A stretch of 61,281 bases of DNA from positions 1 to 61,281 of the IMG/VR virus record IMGVR_UViG_3300030098_004783, one strand, 5' to 3'. The notes below the pieces were generated by a model. That model was not told the DNA's origin. It was given only the letters and a program-made list of their open reading frames with translations, and ran no database searches. A program made the position numbers and the translations under genes. Every line of letters begins with the position of its first letter. Positions within the stretch are counted from its first letter, which is position 1. Positions 18,410-29,621 of the stretch are shown one piece after another. This stretch comes from a virus.

Positions 18410-18852
18410 TATGTTCCGCCTACGGTCGTTGTTGAAGAGCCGTCACTGTCTCTTCCTATTGTGTGCATATACGGTTTACTACGTACGTCTGTTCCCCTAG
18501 GTATATATAAGTCACGTTCTTTAATGAACTCTACCTTAGTTGGGTCTTGCATATGCATCACCTCATATCCTCCCTGCATAAATCTGTGCCATTCTAACAT
18601 ACCCGTATCTTTCCACATTTTGTTTCTGTGTACTTTTTGGTATGCAAGAGCGGTTGCAAGGTGAGAAATTGCCTCATCCGAGAGGTATGTTCCTGTAGTG
18701 TGTGAAGTAATAGTTAGCGATGTATCCATTATCTCATTGTACATAGCCAAAGCTAAAGCTTCCATCTTGTCAGTAAAATCAGAATCACTGATAGTTCCTG
18801 ACGCAATGCTTGATAAATCTCTGAACCGTACTAATATTGTGTCTGCTGCCAT
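18409..18852 (-). CDS. Head-tail connector/adaptor candidate
   Basis: A 147-residue protein. The N-terminal half is helical (DFTDKMEALALAMYNEIMDT, then DEAISHLATALAYQKVHRNK), similar in character to gp6/gp15-type adaptor proteins that dock to the portal. The C-terminal half is Gly/Thr-rich. It overlaps both neighbours by one base (terminator candidate downstream, small protein upstream). Assigned by position and helical profile only. Confidence 0.42.
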   Translation of the reverse strand: MAADTILVRFRDLSSIASGTISDSDFTDKMEALALAMYNEIMDTSLTITSHTTGTYLSDEAISHLATALAYQKVHRNKMWKDTGMLEWHRFMQGGYEVMHMQDPTKVEFIKERDLYIPRGTDVRSKPYMHTIGRDSDGSSTTTVGGT

Positions 18853-19046
18853 TATTTCTTACTCTCTATAAATTTCATACCTTCACTAGCGTGCCATATA
18901 GTCCTATCGCCATTGTCGTGTATTATTACATATAAAGACGAAGTTCTATCTATATAAACCTTTCCATACTCTATATCTTCAGAGTACTTAGGTTTCTTTA
19001 CCATTCCACTTCCTAATTCTATAAATTCTTCCAAATCCAATTTCAT
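18852..19046 (-). CDS. Small acidic protein of unknown function (64 aa)
   Basis: The start is placed at 19046 because AAAGGAGG sits 6-7 bases upstream and the ATG overlaps the TGA of the preceding ORF (ATGA). A start at 19076 would add ten residues and bury this Shine-Dalgarno inside the gene. The sequence begins MKLDLEEFIELGSGMVKKPK and contains SLYVIIHDNGDRTIWHAS. No family is recognised. It lies in the head-tail joining section. Confidence 0.6.
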   Translation of the reverse strand: MKLDLEEFIELGSGMVKKPKYSEDIEYGKVYIDRTSSLYVIIHDNGDRTIWHASEGMKFIESKK

Positions 19047-19222
19047 TTTAATGCCTCCTTTAGCATTTCTTTCCATTTACTTTCTGTTACTTCTGTATCC
19101 CACCATTTAGCATTAAAGGAATCATCCTCTTCCATCTGTAATCTAATGCCAACCTTTACTCTTCGGTGAGTACCTCCTGGTACATTTTGTAACTTCAATA
19201 TTCTTTGCTTTATTGTCGTCAT
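19043..19222 (-). CDS. Small protein of unknown function (59 aa)
   Basis: A short ORF bounded by ATGA overlaps on both sides: its ATG overlaps the stop of the 1561-aa gene and its TGA overlaps the ATG of the next gene. This double coupling is the main evidence that it is translated. It begins MTTIKQRILKLQNVPGGTHR and ends in a charged helix (WDTEVTESKWKEMLKEALK). The function is unknown. Confidence 0.6.
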   Translation of the reverse strand: MTTIKQRILKLQNVPGGTHRRVKVGIRLQMEEDDSFNAKWWDTEVTESKWKEMLKEALK

Positions 19223-22200
19223 AGGTCCATCTCCAAGTAGTGTGTCGTGTCGTGGAATCCAGTATCCACGAATTCCGTGTTATCAAGTATATCACCACTG
19301 TCGAAAGGAGTAAAGTCTCCTACGTGTATATCTCCACCATATCCAGCTGTCTGTACCCAAGTACCATCATTATCAAATACTCCTTGTACATATAAATCCA
19401 TCGCGTCGGATACTCTAATAGTAGCTCCACTGAAAACATTAAAGGTATCACATACCTTATTGTCTTCGTTCATTGTTAATATTCCTGTACGTAATTTAAC
19501 ATCTGCATCGGAATCAAATTCATTCGTAACTGTACTGTAAGTTAATGCACCACTTCCTGCACATATCTCATATAGATTTGTAGTATCATCGTGTGTCTTA
19601 CTAACTATATGTCCTGATGCATTTACTGAAACACTTGTAATATCAAAATTAGAATTTTGAAATTCTAATTTACAAGAATCTGCTGTTATTTCCGCTTGGT
19701 CATAGCTTCCACTAATTACAATATTATCGAATGAAGAATGTGCTGTGCTAAACTTCGGTCCATATGCATTACTACCCGGTGGGGATGAAAATGTATTATT
19801 GGTAAATGAGGATAATGTATTGCTTGCTTTATGCCAAACTGGCCAAAAATTAGTTTTCCAATTTGTAAATGTACAATTATCTATATCCCAAGTATCGCCA
19901 GTACTAGTATTTCTAATACTTTCAAATTTGTCGAATGTAGTATAATCTGCTGTAATATTCATACTAGTATTTGCGTCCCAATAATTACTTGGCGTACCAC
20001 CAGCTGAACTTGTTATTGTATTAGGGTCTCCTGAAGTTCCGCTTGAAGTTAGCGTTCCTACTGAACTACCGAAACCACATCCAGCAACATCTGTGAACGT
20101 TAGAGTAGTACCAGCATCTAATTGTAGTGCCCCTCCTGCCTTAACGTCTATTAATTTAGCTGTTATATTATTTCCATTAGAATCAAAAGTATTAGTTCCA
20201 CCAGATGATTCTATTCTCAATTCATCTGTAAATGTTATATTCCCTTGAGATATTGCTTGAATATCACTATTTGATGTAAGAAACAATGATTTTATTGTTA
20301 AATTTTTGTCGGTAGATGATGATGATGGGAAATTCATTGTACCACTTGAGCTATTCTGATAAATATACCATCTATAAATATCATTAAATGCAATAGCTCC
20401 TTTACCAGAAGCTACCAATACGTTACCAAACGTTCTTCCTATTTGTATCATTTCATTTGTATTTGAAACTAACCTACCCGACTTTTGTTCGATAGTATGA
20501 TAAATTAATGTAGTTGAATTGCCTCCGTTTATGTCTTTTAATGTTATAAGGTTTGAATCTCCGCCTGTTTCTATTTCAAATTTGTATAAATTTAAAGAGT
20601 CTTTATGATAAATATATTTATTTGTGCCTGTCATCTTTAAAGTAGATTCGTCATAGTCGAATGTTCCTGCTCCTGCCCAAGCTGGGTCTCCTGCAAATGT
20701 TCCGTTATTGGATTCTGCCGATAAATCTTCTACATCAGTTCCGCTTGGTGCTGCATTGTCTGTTCCTTCATTAAACTCATACCATAATTTAGCATTGCCG
20801 TCAGTAAATCCGTTTGGATTACTACTTACGTGATAATTATCAGCAGCCATTGCTGTCCAATCCTTAAACATCATATTACGAATTTGACCTACTGATAATG
20901 CTTCAGCCCAAACTGATACTCTTCCTATAGTTCCAAAGAAAGGAGCGGAACCATCGTGTCCTTCAGAGCCTATTGCCATTTGTGTATTATTAGTTTCAAT
21001 AGTTTCAGTCCAAGCTACCTGCCCATCAAGTTTACCATCTAAATAAACTGACATTAAATCATTATCAGCATCAACAACTCCTGCGATGTGATGCCACTTA
21101 TTATCAACAGTTAATACTGTGTTTCCCTCTAACATAGTATAAGCTGGTGAACCGTCAGCAGATGCAATAGTTAAGTCAATCCTTTCAGCATTAGATATAC
21201 CAAGGAGATAACCATCAGAATATCTACCTTTTGATATAATTCTCTGATAATCACCTACTGCACTTAATTTAATCCATCCTTCAAGCGTAAGATTTGTAGA
21301 AATGTCTAAACTACTGTGGTCAGGTATAGTAATCCAATCCCCAGTTCCATCAAGCGTTACTGCACTCTTACCAATAAGACCACCACTGGTAGTAAAATCT
21401 CCTGCTACTGTGATTGTATCGTCTGTTGCATCTAATGTTCCACCTGTTGCTATTGTAAGATTATTACATTTGTTAGCTGTGTTGTGTTGACTACGGAAAG
21501 AAGAACCCACAATTATATTTCCAGCCCAATATCCACTTTCTGTCCAATCAAGTTGCGTTGAACCATTATTTACAAATATATTACTTGTTGCATCACCAAC
21601 AAAATCACCATCACCAAAACTTTGGTCAGTATTTGCAGAACCTTGACCTGTAATTATTAAATTGGCTCCAGCTTCTTCATCAGAAACACCACCTATTGAA
21701 AATTGACTGGCAATTAACATAGCGCCAGCGCCACCATAATTTGTAGTTCCATCATTGTCAAAATGTCCAGAACATTCCATCCTCTGTCCATTCAAATCTA
21801 AAATATCTCCACTACCTACTGTAAATGCATCAAACTCACAATCTCCTGTAAGTTTTACTCTATCATTACTTCCTTCAAGTGTTATGTCAAATTGAAAATC
21901 ACAGTTCTTAAGCTGAGCATTAGAATTATTATGATAGCCCCATTGGAAATTACTACTATTAGTATTTGTAACTATAATTGGATGTGTTTCTAATACACCT
22001 GCAAGTGTTGCAGTTTGTCCATCTCCTGCATAAAACCAAAATTGCTTATCTCCAGTATTCATATTGTTAATAAGTTTAGGATAACTTGATTCAGGGTTTG
22101 TTGCAGTTCCCATTGTCAATGTTTTGTTTGCCCAAATATAACAATGTGAAGCTCCTGCATCTAACTGCAATTGCCTTTCAATAGTTTCATCTTTATAAAA

Positions 22201-23904
22201 TCGTAATTGACCTCCTGCTTGTTGCCAATTGTAAAACGTAAAAGCAACGCTACTTGATTGATTTACATATATACTGTCAAGTCCTCTAACAGTTCCATTA
22301 TTGTGAGTAAATGCTCCTGCATTATCAATGTTTGCTGCTAAATCTAAATTACCTCTTGGTGCTGACAAAGTTCCCTCTGCTTCTATCGTAAGTGTTCCGT
22401 CAAGGTCAAGAGTGCCGTTTACCCAAGCAAGGCTTACCCCAGTTCCATCTGCATCCGTTCCAGTGCCGTAATCCCCTATTGCTGCTGTTGCCCCAGTTCC
22501 TTCATCTATCTTCCACCAATGGTCTGGTGTTACATTAAAAGAACCTGAATAGAGTGAAGCTACTTGGTCTGCTGACAATGCTTGTTTAAACATTTTAATA
22601 TCACGCAATCCTCCATCCCATCTTTGGTCGCCTCCTTTTGTATAATTATCTCCTATTATTAAATTATGTGAATTACTGCCTATTGCACTTCCTGAAAAAG
22701 TAGTATCTTCTACATTTAAAACTCCATCAACGTAAATTCTGCCTGTTCCTGAACCTGTAGAATCATAAGTAAACACAACGTGCTGCCAAGACCCATAAGT
22801 TACACTTCCTGTTGTTGCAACTAAAGCATTATCATTAACATATATATAATAATAATCATTACTTCCTCTATTTATTGCCAAAGAATAAGCTGAGTCATAT
22901 TTTTTATCAATTATGCGTTGTGTAGAGTCTCCTGAATCTGTTGCTTTCACCCAAGCTGAAATAGTCAATGCATCCATCCCATCTAAAGAAGCTGCATCAG
23001 CAACTTCAATATAATCTGCATCACCATCAAAATCAGGATAACTCAGTGACAAACCCTCTACCTTTCCTTGTGTTACTGTAAACGTCCCATCTGTCGTTGT
23101 GCTATTATCATATACATCTACATAGTATTCGTCAGTATGAATATTAGATGCAACAATACTTGTCGGTGTTAAATCTAAATCTGTAGCATCTCCAAAATCT
23201 TCTCCTAAATTAGAAGAATCTATTGTAGTGCTGTTTAATTTCCACCAATGTTGTAAATTATCTATGTCTGAAGTGGTTGCATTAATTTTACTTGACAATT
23301 TTAAAACTTCTGCATCTGTAAGTGTGTCTGAGTAATATCTTACGTCTGCAATATATCCATCAAACATCGACCTTACTCCTGCGTTATCGTGCAATGCTCC
23401 AACAACAACGTGGTCTAATTTACTGTCTGTCATATCTCCAAACCAATCACCGTTGTTACTTCCACTTGCTACAACTACAGTTTCTTCAATACCGTCAATA
23501 TACATTTTAATTGCAGTTCCAGTGCTTCCTACTGCAATGTGATGCCAATTACCATCATCTGTTATTGCATTTGTGCTTTTTAAATCATAAACAACAGAAC
23601 TATCCATACATTTAATGTATAGTTTACCATCAGAATTAAAAAATGTCCTTATATAATAATTACCAGTTGCTTCATCTGTAGCAGAAAACCAATGTTGTTG
23701 AGTTCCTCGATTCCAATCGTCAGACCTAACCCAAGCGGTAATAAATCCAGCAGTATCAGTTGTTCTAAAATCTGCTGTTGAATTTTTAAGATAATCTGCA
23801 CTTCCGTCTAATTCTAAAGCAGCGTCAAGATTTACATCAACGTCTGCTGTTCCAAGATTTCCTTCTATTATTCCGCCCGTGCCTGTAATATTGATTGTTC
23901 CCAT
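19219..23904 (-). CDS. Giant LamG/beta-solenoid virion protein (1561 aa)
   Basis: Contains three LamG-type concanavalin domains, each with the signature FDG/LDG..DY...WV ... W.H.....G....YVDG: about residues 28-220, 290-480 and 850-1030 (for example NWHHIAVGSTGTAIKMYIDG and NKWHHIAGVVDADNDLMSVY). The regions between and after them are Gly/Asn/Thr-rich repeats of beta-solenoid type (NNAGAFTHNNGTVRG, IEAEGTLSA). No signal peptide or membrane segment. It is closely related in layout to the 1905-aa neighbour. LamG domains commonly bind carbohydrates, so an adsorption fibre or capsid-associated adhesin is the likely role. The position between capsid and connector genes leaves open whether it decorates head or tail. 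Confidence 0.65.
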   Translation of the reverse strand: MGTINITGTGGIIEGNLGTADVDVNLDAALELDGSADYLKNSTADFRTTDTAGFITAWVRSDDWNRGTQQHWFSATDEATGNYYIRTFFNSDGKLYIKCMDSSVVYDLKSTNAITDDGNWHHIAVGSTGTAIKMYIDGIEETVVVASGSNNGDWFGDMTDSKLDHVVVGALHDNAGVRSMFDGYIADVRYYSDTLTDAEVLKLSSKINATTSDIDNLQHWWKLNSTTIDSSNLGEDFGDATDLDLTPTSIVASNIHTDEYYVDVYDNSTTTDGTFTVTQGKVEGLSLSYPDFDGDADYIEVADAASLDGMDALTISAWVKATDSGDSTQRIIDKKYDSAYSLAINRGSNDYYYIYVNDNALVATTGSVTYGSWQHVVFTYDSTGSGTGRIYVDGVLNVEDTTFSGSAIGSNSHNLIIGDNYTKGGDQRWDGGLRDIKMFKQALSADQVASLYSGSFNVTPDHWWKIDEGTGATAAIGDYGTGTDADGTGVSLAWVNGTLDLDGTLTIEAEGTLSAPRGNLDLAANIDNAGAFTHNNGTVRGLDSIYVNQSSSVAFTFYNWQQAGGQLRFYKDETIERQLQLDAGASHCYIWANKTLTMGTATNPESSYPKLINNMNTGDKQFWFYAGDGQTATLAGVLETHPIIVTNTNSSNFQWGYHNNSNAQLKNCDFQFDITLEGSNDRVKLTGDCEFDAFTVGSGDILDLNGQRMECSGHFDNDGTTNYGGAGAMLIASQFSIGGVSDEEAGANLIITGQGSANTDQSFGDGDFVGDATSNIFVNNGSTQLDWTESGYWAGNIIVGSSFRSQHNTANKCNNLTIATGGTLDATDDTITVAGDFTTSGGLIGKSAVTLDGTGDWITIPDHSSLDISTNLTLEGWIKLSAVGDYQRIISKGRYSDGYLLGISNAERIDLTIASADGSPAYTMLEGNTVLTVDNKWHHIAGVVDADNDLMSVYLDGKLDGQVAWTETIETNNTQMAIGSEGHDGSAPFFGTIGRVSVWAEALSVGQIRNMMFKDWTAMAADNYHVSSNPNGFTDGNAKLWYEFNEGTDNAAPSGTDVEDLSAESNNGTFAGDPAWAGAGTFDYDESTLKMTGTNKYIYHKDSLNLYKFEIETGGDSNLITLKDINGGNSTTLIYHTIEQKSGRLVSNTNEMIQIGRTFGNVLVASGKGAIAFNDIYRWYIYQNSSSGTMNFPSSSSTDKNLTIKSLFLTSNSDIQAISQGNITFTDELRIESSGGTNTFDSNGNNITAKLIDVKAGGALQLDAGTTLTFTDVAGCGFGSSVGTLTSSGTSGDPNTITSSAGGTPSNYWDANTSMNITADYTTFDKFESIRNTSTGDTWDIDNCTFTNWKTNFWPVWHKASNTLSSFTNNTFSSPPGSNAYGPKFSTAHSSFDNIVISGSYDQAEITADSCKLEFQNSNFDITSVSVNASGHIVSKTHDDTTNLYEICAGSGALTYSTVTNEFDSDADVKLRTGILTMNEDNKVCDTFNVFSGATIRVSDAMDLYVQGVFDNDGTWVQTAGYGGDIHVGDFTPFDSGDILDNTEFVDTGFHDTTHYLEMDL

Positions 23905-26900
23905 TAGTCTCGTGCCACCGTTCCTGCTATATTTCTAATACTGTTTACGTTATTAGCCCCATTTGATAAATTGAATGTTCCATTATTATGTATATTTACA
24001 GTTCCTAAATTGTAAATTCCAGTATCGCTTGTATCTCCAAAATATGCTCCTGAACCTCCTGAGCAAATATCAAGAATACCAAATACTGATAACTCATTTG
24101 CAGATTTAGCTCTGGAAAATCCACCTCTTTGAATATCTAAATTATTAAGTATTCTTATGTGTGCTGAAGAGCTTGAATCACCATCTTTCTGTCTTATATA
24201 ATAATCAACTGAACTCGTGTCTCCATTTATTATTACATTATAAAATGTATCGTCTCTTATATCAGAGTCACTATTTCCAGTAAATGAAACTGTTCCATTG
24301 TTGTGAGTAAATGTTCCAGTGACATTATACCAAGCATAACCATTTGTCCCACTTGTACCGTCACCTTCACCAGTAATTTCAGTAGTTCCGCTCGGTGCAA
24401 TATATGTTGCCCCATTTCCTATTGTAAGACTGTTAAACTGCCAATTTGCAGTGCATCCAGTTGAACCAAGCGTTCCTCCTTGAATATCTACATTGCCTCC
24501 TACTTCTATAGCTGTGTTTGGATAACTATCGTGAGCAAATGCCCCTCCACTTGTAATTGTTAAATCATTAGCAATATCAAATGTTTGGTCAATCACTCTT
24601 AGTTTATTATTTGTGTCTATAATTACATTATAAAATGAGTCATTAACGTCTATACTTGGTAAGCTCTCAGTTCCATCAAATGTTACAGTTCCATTATTAT
24701 GTTCAAACCTACTATTACCTGATGCTTGCATTATATATCCACTGCCATTGTTTCCAGTAAGAGTCGTAACACCCTGTGTGGCTTTAAATAAACCTCCACT
24801 ATCTATGGTTAAACTTTTAAAATTATGAGCTCCTGCGGCATCATCATCATAATTAAATGTTGTACCAGATTCAACTTGCATATGACTTGTAACTGTTAAT
24901 GTATCATCTGCATTATCAACATTAAATCTACCCTCTTTAAGTTGTAATATGTTACCTACTGTAAGAGTGCTTCCAGATTTAGGTCTCCAGTGTGTAGCTG
25001 TGCCAGATGAATCGCCGTTAATTATTAAATTATAAAATGTGTTTTCTTGTATGTGCGAATCTGTATTGTGTGTAAATTCTACAGTTCCGTTTTGGTGTGT
25101 ATATGTTCCTGATGTATGTTGCCAAGCAAAACCGCCTGTCGTCTCTGCACGAACTTTAATTTTACCTGCACCACCCTGGAATGTACCTCCTGTTATCTTA
25201 ACAGAATCGAATGTAATTTCTGAAGATGCTTGAGCTGTATCAACACAACTTAAAGCCACGGTTCCACTACTAATATCCAACCCCGGCAATAAATCTCCTG
25301 ATTTGTATTTTAAACTACCAGACGCAGCGAAATCAATAACTGCAGTAGCAGTGCCTGAATTATTAGAGGCAGTAAATGAAACTCCACCAGCTCCTACCCA
25401 AGAAGCTGAGCCTAGTGTACCATTCTCCGCTCCAGAAGCTGCTGAATCTGTAAATGTAGAACCAGAACCATCGTTACAGTGATAAACTCCAAGTAAACCA
25501 GCTGCATCGTTTGCTATTTCTGTCCACATATTGGCTCTTATTTCAGATTCGGTTCTAACATCTTCCCATATTCTAATTTCATCATAATGTAAGTAACTTG
25601 AGCCTCCCACTTCTACTGGAACATTTCCACCCGAATCACTACCTGATGGATTTGACGCAGTACTCTGACCATCGAGTTTTCCATCTACATATATTTTTAT
25701 ACCTGTGTCTTCTGACACATCGTGAGTCATTGCTATGTGATGCCATTTTCCATCGTTTATAGCAGTATTGCCGACAGCATATCTACTATCTCCTGCTGTA
25801 GAACCTGCTCTTACAGTTCCGTCAGCTAACATATGCATACCGTGTCCGTAATTATCTTTTGATATCAGTCCAATTGTACTTACATTGGATGGTGCTGAAC
25901 CATTATCGACTTTAAACCATCCCTCGAGTGTTTTATCTCCTGAATTATGATATTTAGTTGAATTGCTACCGGTACCCTTATCGTGCGGTACTGTACCTTG
26001 AGTTCCGTCTATAGCTGAGTCACCTAATACTCCACCAGATAATACTAAGTTTCCTTTTACTGTGACTGTATCAGCATCTAAATCTAAAGTAGAACTAGTT
26101 GCAGCTTGAATGTTACCCCAAGTTGCGTCTGCATCTGGGTCATATGTACCAGATAAAACAAATAAAGGCGTTGTACCATAATCTCGGTCACCAGAATGTC
26201 TCACTGTGCTTCCTCCGTTGACAACGACTCTACCTAGAGTATATGAACCACCAAGGCTAGTATTTTGGTTTTTGCTTGAACTGTTCACGTGAACTACTGT
26301 ATGTGAAGATAAGTTATTTGTTAACTCGTGTGCTAATGAACCTATCGCGTGTGAACCAGTTGTATATACTTCACCATCGGCGTCAAAGCTACTTCCTCTG
26401 CCAGTACTAGATATAGTAAAGTCACCATCTACATATATTCGTTGCCCATTTAAATCAAGATGTGCACCCTGTTGCATTGTTATAGCCTTAAATGAACAAG
26501 GACCTGTAATTTTATAAGAAGCTATATCGTGGAACTTTAATGTTGTATTAGTATTTGTAGCTGTAGCAGCTTGACTAATTGTAAAAGATGTAACTGTAGC
26601 ATTATTAACTGCTGTGACTACTGTATCTCTTGGTATACCTGTACCTGTAACAGTGTGTCCCACTTTTATAGAAGTAGTTGCATCACAAGTGACTGTAGTT
26701 TGATTTGATGTGTGATTTGTATCACACGATGCATCTTCGTGAGCGACTGCTTCTGTAACAGATGTCCAATCGTGTTGAAACGATAAATTTGCCAACTCAA
26801 CTGGGTTACCACCAGAAGGCTGATAACCTGCATTAACGTCAGAATTCTGCATCCATAAATGATTATTTAAATTACTGTTAGTGTTATGTACTGGACATTG

Positions 26901-29621
26901 ATATAGTTCACTTGCGCCCTGTATAACTGTAGAGTTACCAGTAGTACCACTTGAACCTCCAATAGAGAATCCACCACTACCTGTTATATACCCACCTGTA
27001 CGTAGTCCTGCGGACGTATCGGAAGAACCAACAAACCTTGCATCGTCATATCCCATAGTTAATGTCATTTTGTTTCCTGCTGCTCGATTTACAGTAGTTC
27101 CTATAAGCCAATTTCTGTAACCGCCCAAATTGAGAACGTTACGAACTGTTATACTTTGAAAGTAAAACCTATTCCATCCCTGGTTAGTAGTCAAATTGTA
27201 GAACTCAATAGCGTCATCACCATCACTCTGGTCACCTATATATTGTTCTTCGCTGTAACTTTGGTTATTAGGTAAACTTAATGTTACATTTCCCCAGTTA
27301 GGAATAAATGTGCCTATGTTCTTCATTGTGTAATTACCAGATACATCTAATTGGTATATATCCATATTACCATTACTTGCTGAAACTGTTCCGTTAGTTC
27401 CTATCCACAGACCGTTCGCAAATTCTAAGTTCTCATATATTAAGTCTGCTAATTCCGAAGTCGTCTCTGATAGTCCGACTAACTCAGAACCTACTGAAAC
27501 TCTTTTAACACTAACGTTTTCAAATTTACTTCTGTAAGTTCCTTGACTTTCCATAGTACCATAAGATGTACCTTGAGTAGCGTGCGTAAGTAATGCAAAC
27601 ATACGTTTAAATCCATCGGCACTTGTATCCACATTCTGTGTAGTACCACGACTAGAACCTACTGCAGTTGTCATTATTCCTTGTTTTGGACCAGAACTGT
27701 GACTTCCGTCTAAGTTAGTGAAATCACTTGTTTGCACATAAACTTCGCCACGAGTTGTAGTGAATCCTGTTTCATTTCTATAACCCGACCAACTCGAACT
27801 ATTTTGGAAGTATCCACTAGGACCACCTAGTTTTGTAAAATTAGTAGTATAAGCACTGACTAAATCTTTATCTGCGGCAAGGTCACTCCCTAAAGCAGCA
27901 GTAACTAAATAACCAGTGTCAGATACACACATCCTACTTGTAGTCATACCGTGTGAGAATATATCTTCAGTAGTACCTCCAATAGTCCACCTGTGTATTC
28001 CTGGGTTTGGTGTTTTACCAGAATATACCGTATCTACTTGGTCTGGCGTTAATGCAACTTCATACATTCTAACATCTCTAATTTTACCATCTAAAAACCA
28101 TTGTGCAGTTCCGGCGTTATTTTCAGCTCCTATATATAATGGATATGCATCATCCATAGTAAACCCGCCCATATTTCCTGAAAATGTTCCATTTTTAGCA
28201 CTATCTGATGATAATGCTATTTCTTTTCCATTAACATATAATTTCATTACTGCATTAGAAGAATCTGTGTAAGACATTGTTGCAACTACGTGTGCCCAAG
28301 GATTGGCATTATCAACAAAAGTAGCAGATTCAGCTTGTGCATATTCACTAGTTCCGTTAGCTTGATACAAATATGTTAATTTGGAATCTGTCCCAACATA
28401 AAACAAAACTCTATCATTGCCACCATTAAATGCTCCTACAATAGTATTATTGGCTGTTGGGTCACCATCATCCAATCTAATCCAAGCAGACCACGAATGT
28501 GAAAGTCTTAACTGAGCTTGTGGAACTGTAGCAAATTTAATAAGTTCGTCAGAACCATCTAAGTCTAAACAAGATGCTGTTAGTGCTTCTAATTTACCTG
28601 AAGTTACATTGAAATTACCATTGACATAAAATGCAGAAGCATTATATATGTCTGTACCAGTACTATGTGAAGCTATTGTAGTTTGGTCTATACCTCTTCT
28701 TACTGTTAAGTCATTTGAAGATATACCAGAAACATACATCTTTTCACTTCCTATTTGTATAATTTGACCGGTGTGGAATTTAGTACCATCTTGAACAGTT
28801 AGTGTAACATCAGTCACGCTAGCAGTAAATGAACCATCGTTTGTATTAGTTCCTATGTCTCTGGTTTCATCACTCGATGGTATAACTTCAATAGCAAATT
28901 GTCCATAAGTTCTAGCTGTTCCTGTAACTGAAGGCGTACCGCCTCCTCCTCCTTGATTACTAGTTGCATTATTAATTAAAGGATAATGACCATCTGGCGT
29001 GCCTGCGCCTATAGTATCTTTGTGTATTCCTATCCTAGAAGATGCTATTGCTACTTGTGTAGCATTTAATACAGCATCGTAAATCATAACATCAGCAATG
29101 TATCCGTGAAAGTGACTGCCCGATGTAGCTGTGCATCCTATAAATAAGTCTTCATCTGGAGTTAAATCATTAGTAACAGAACCCTGAGAAGCAAATGACT
29201 CTCCATTCCAATATAATGTAGTTGTATTGAGAGTAGTATCGTGCACAATAGCCACGTGATGCCATTTGTCAGGATAACAAGGACCAGTGTCTAATAAATA
29301 CTGAGCACCGTCTCCCTTATCGTGATGTTGAAATCTAACTGTGTTGTCATCTCTGTGAATTAAATCCCACCGTCCACCGTCACTTCCCTTATATCCACTT
29401 AATATTTTTTGGTCAGCTGCAGATTTTGATGAATGCGCTTTAAACCAGCACATTATAGTAGTATTTCCAGAAGAATTTGTACTATTCAAATTTAAATTAG
29501 TATCTATCTTATCGTCACTTCCGTCGAAAAATAATACATCATCCATATCCATTTCAACGTTAGCATTACCAGGTGAACCACTCCATACTCCACCAGTTCC
29601 TATAAGTTTTATACTCGTCAT
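23904..29621 (-). CDS. Giant LamG/beta-solenoid virion protein (1905 aa)
   Basis: The longest protein in the window. LamG-type domains appear at about residues 28-210 (KWHHVAIVHDTTLNTTTLYW), 355-560 (WAHVVATMSYTDSSNAVMKL) and 1200-1420 (KWHHIAMTHDVSEDTGIKIY, YVDGKLDGQ). The last 450 residues carry at least three copies of a roughly 70-residue solenoid unit built around HNNGTVxFxG...FYNVIINGD (HQNGTVEFTHNTDS, HNNGTVTFDGTES, HNNGTVSFTGNSDS). The N-terminus GTGGVWSGSPGNANVEMDMD resembles GTGGIIEGNLGTADVDVNLD of the 1561-aa protein, so the two are paralogues. The role is probably glycan binding on the host surface. Confidence 0.65.
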   Translation of the reverse strand: MTSIKLIGTGGVWSGSPGNANVEMDMDDVLFFDGSDDKIDTNLNLNSTNSSGNTTIMCWFKAHSSKSAADQKILSGYKGSDGGRWDLIHRDDNTVRFQHHDKGDGAQYLLDTGPCYPDKWHHVAIVHDTTLNTTTLYWNGESFASQGSVTNDLTPDEDLFIGCTATSGSHFHGYIADVMIYDAVLNATQVAIASSRIGIHKDTIGAGTPDGHYPLINNATSNQGGGGGTPSVTGTARTYGQFAIEVIPSSDETRDIGTNTNDGSFTASVTDVTLTVQDGTKFHTGQIIQIGSEKMYVSGISSNDLTVRRGIDQTTIASHSTGTDIYNASAFYVNGNFNVTSGKLEALTASCLDLDGSDELIKFATVPQAQLRLSHSWSAWIRLDDGDPTANNTIVGAFNGGNDRVLFYVGTDSKLTYLYQANGTSEYAQAESATFVDNANPWAHVVATMSYTDSSNAVMKLYVNGKEIALSSDSAKNGTFSGNMGGFTMDDAYPLYIGAENNAGTAQWFLDGKIRDVRMYEVALTPDQVDTVYSGKTPNPGIHRWTIGGTTEDIFSHGMTTSRMCVSDTGYLVTAALGSDLAADKDLVSAYTTNFTKLGGPSGYFQNSSSWSGYRNETGFTTTRGEVYVQTSDFTNLDGSHSSGPKQGIMTTAVGSSRGTTQNVDTSADGFKRMFALLTHATQGTSYGTMESQGTYRSKFENVSVKRVSVGSELVGLSETTSELADLIYENLEFANGLWIGTNGTVSASNGNMDIYQLDVSGNYTMKNIGTFIPNWGNVTLSLPNNQSYSEEQYIGDQSDGDDAIEFYNLTTNQGWNRFYFQSITVRNVLNLGGYRNWLIGTTVNRAAGNKMTLTMGYDDARFVGSSDTSAGLRTGGYITGSGGFSIGGSSGTTGNSTVIQGASELYQCPVHNTNSNLNNHLWMQNSDVNAGYQPSGGNPVELANLSFQHDWTSVTEAVAHEDASCDTNHTSNQTTVTCDATTSIKVGHTVTGTGIPRDTVVTAVNNATVTSFTISQAATATNTNTTLKFHDIASYKITGPCSFKAITMQQGAHLDLNGQRIYVDGDFTISSTGRGSSFDADGEVYTTGSHAIGSLAHELTNNLSSHTVVHVNSSSKNQNTSLGGSYTLGRVVVNGGSTVRHSGDRDYGTTPLFVLSGTYDPDADATWGNIQAATSSTLDLDADTVTVKGNLVLSGGVLGDSAIDGTQGTVPHDKGTGSNSTKYHNSGDKTLEGWFKVDNGSAPSNVSTIGLISKDNYGHGMHMLADGTVRAGSTAGDSRYAVGNTAINDGKWHHIAMTHDVSEDTGIKIYVDGKLDGQSTASNPSGSDSGGNVPVEVGGSSYLHYDEIRIWEDVRTESEIRANMWTEIANDAAGLLGVYHCNDGSGSTFTDSAASGAENGTLGSASWVGAGGVSFTASNNSGTATAVIDFAASGSLKYKSGDLLPGLDISSGTVALSCVDTAQASSEITFDSVKITGGTFQGGAGKIKVRAETTGGFAWQHTSGTYTHQNGTVEFTHNTDSHIQENTFYNLIINGDSSGTATHWRPKSGSTLTVGNILQLKEGRFNVDNADDTLTVTSHMQVESGTTFNYDDDAAGAHNFKSLTIDSGGLFKATQGVTTLTGNNGSGYIMQASGNSRFEHNNGTVTFDGTESLPSIDVNDSFYNVIIDTNNKLRVIDQTFDIANDLTITSGGAFAHDSYPNTAIEVGGNVDIQGGTLGSTGCTANWQFNSLTIGNGATYIAPSGTTEITGEGDGTSGTNGYAWYNVTGTFTHNNGTVSFTGNSDSDIRDDTFYNVIINGDTSSVDYYIRQKDGDSSSSAHIRILNNLDIQRGGFSRAKSANELSVFGILDICSGGSGAYFGDTSDTGIYNLGTVNIHNNGTFNLSNGANNVNSIRNIAGTVARD

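Noticed and set aside
27916-28272. Plus-strand ORF of 118 codons opposite the 1905-aa LamG gene
   Set aside because: Antisense to a LamG domain region with strong sense-strand conservation pattern; no expression signals.
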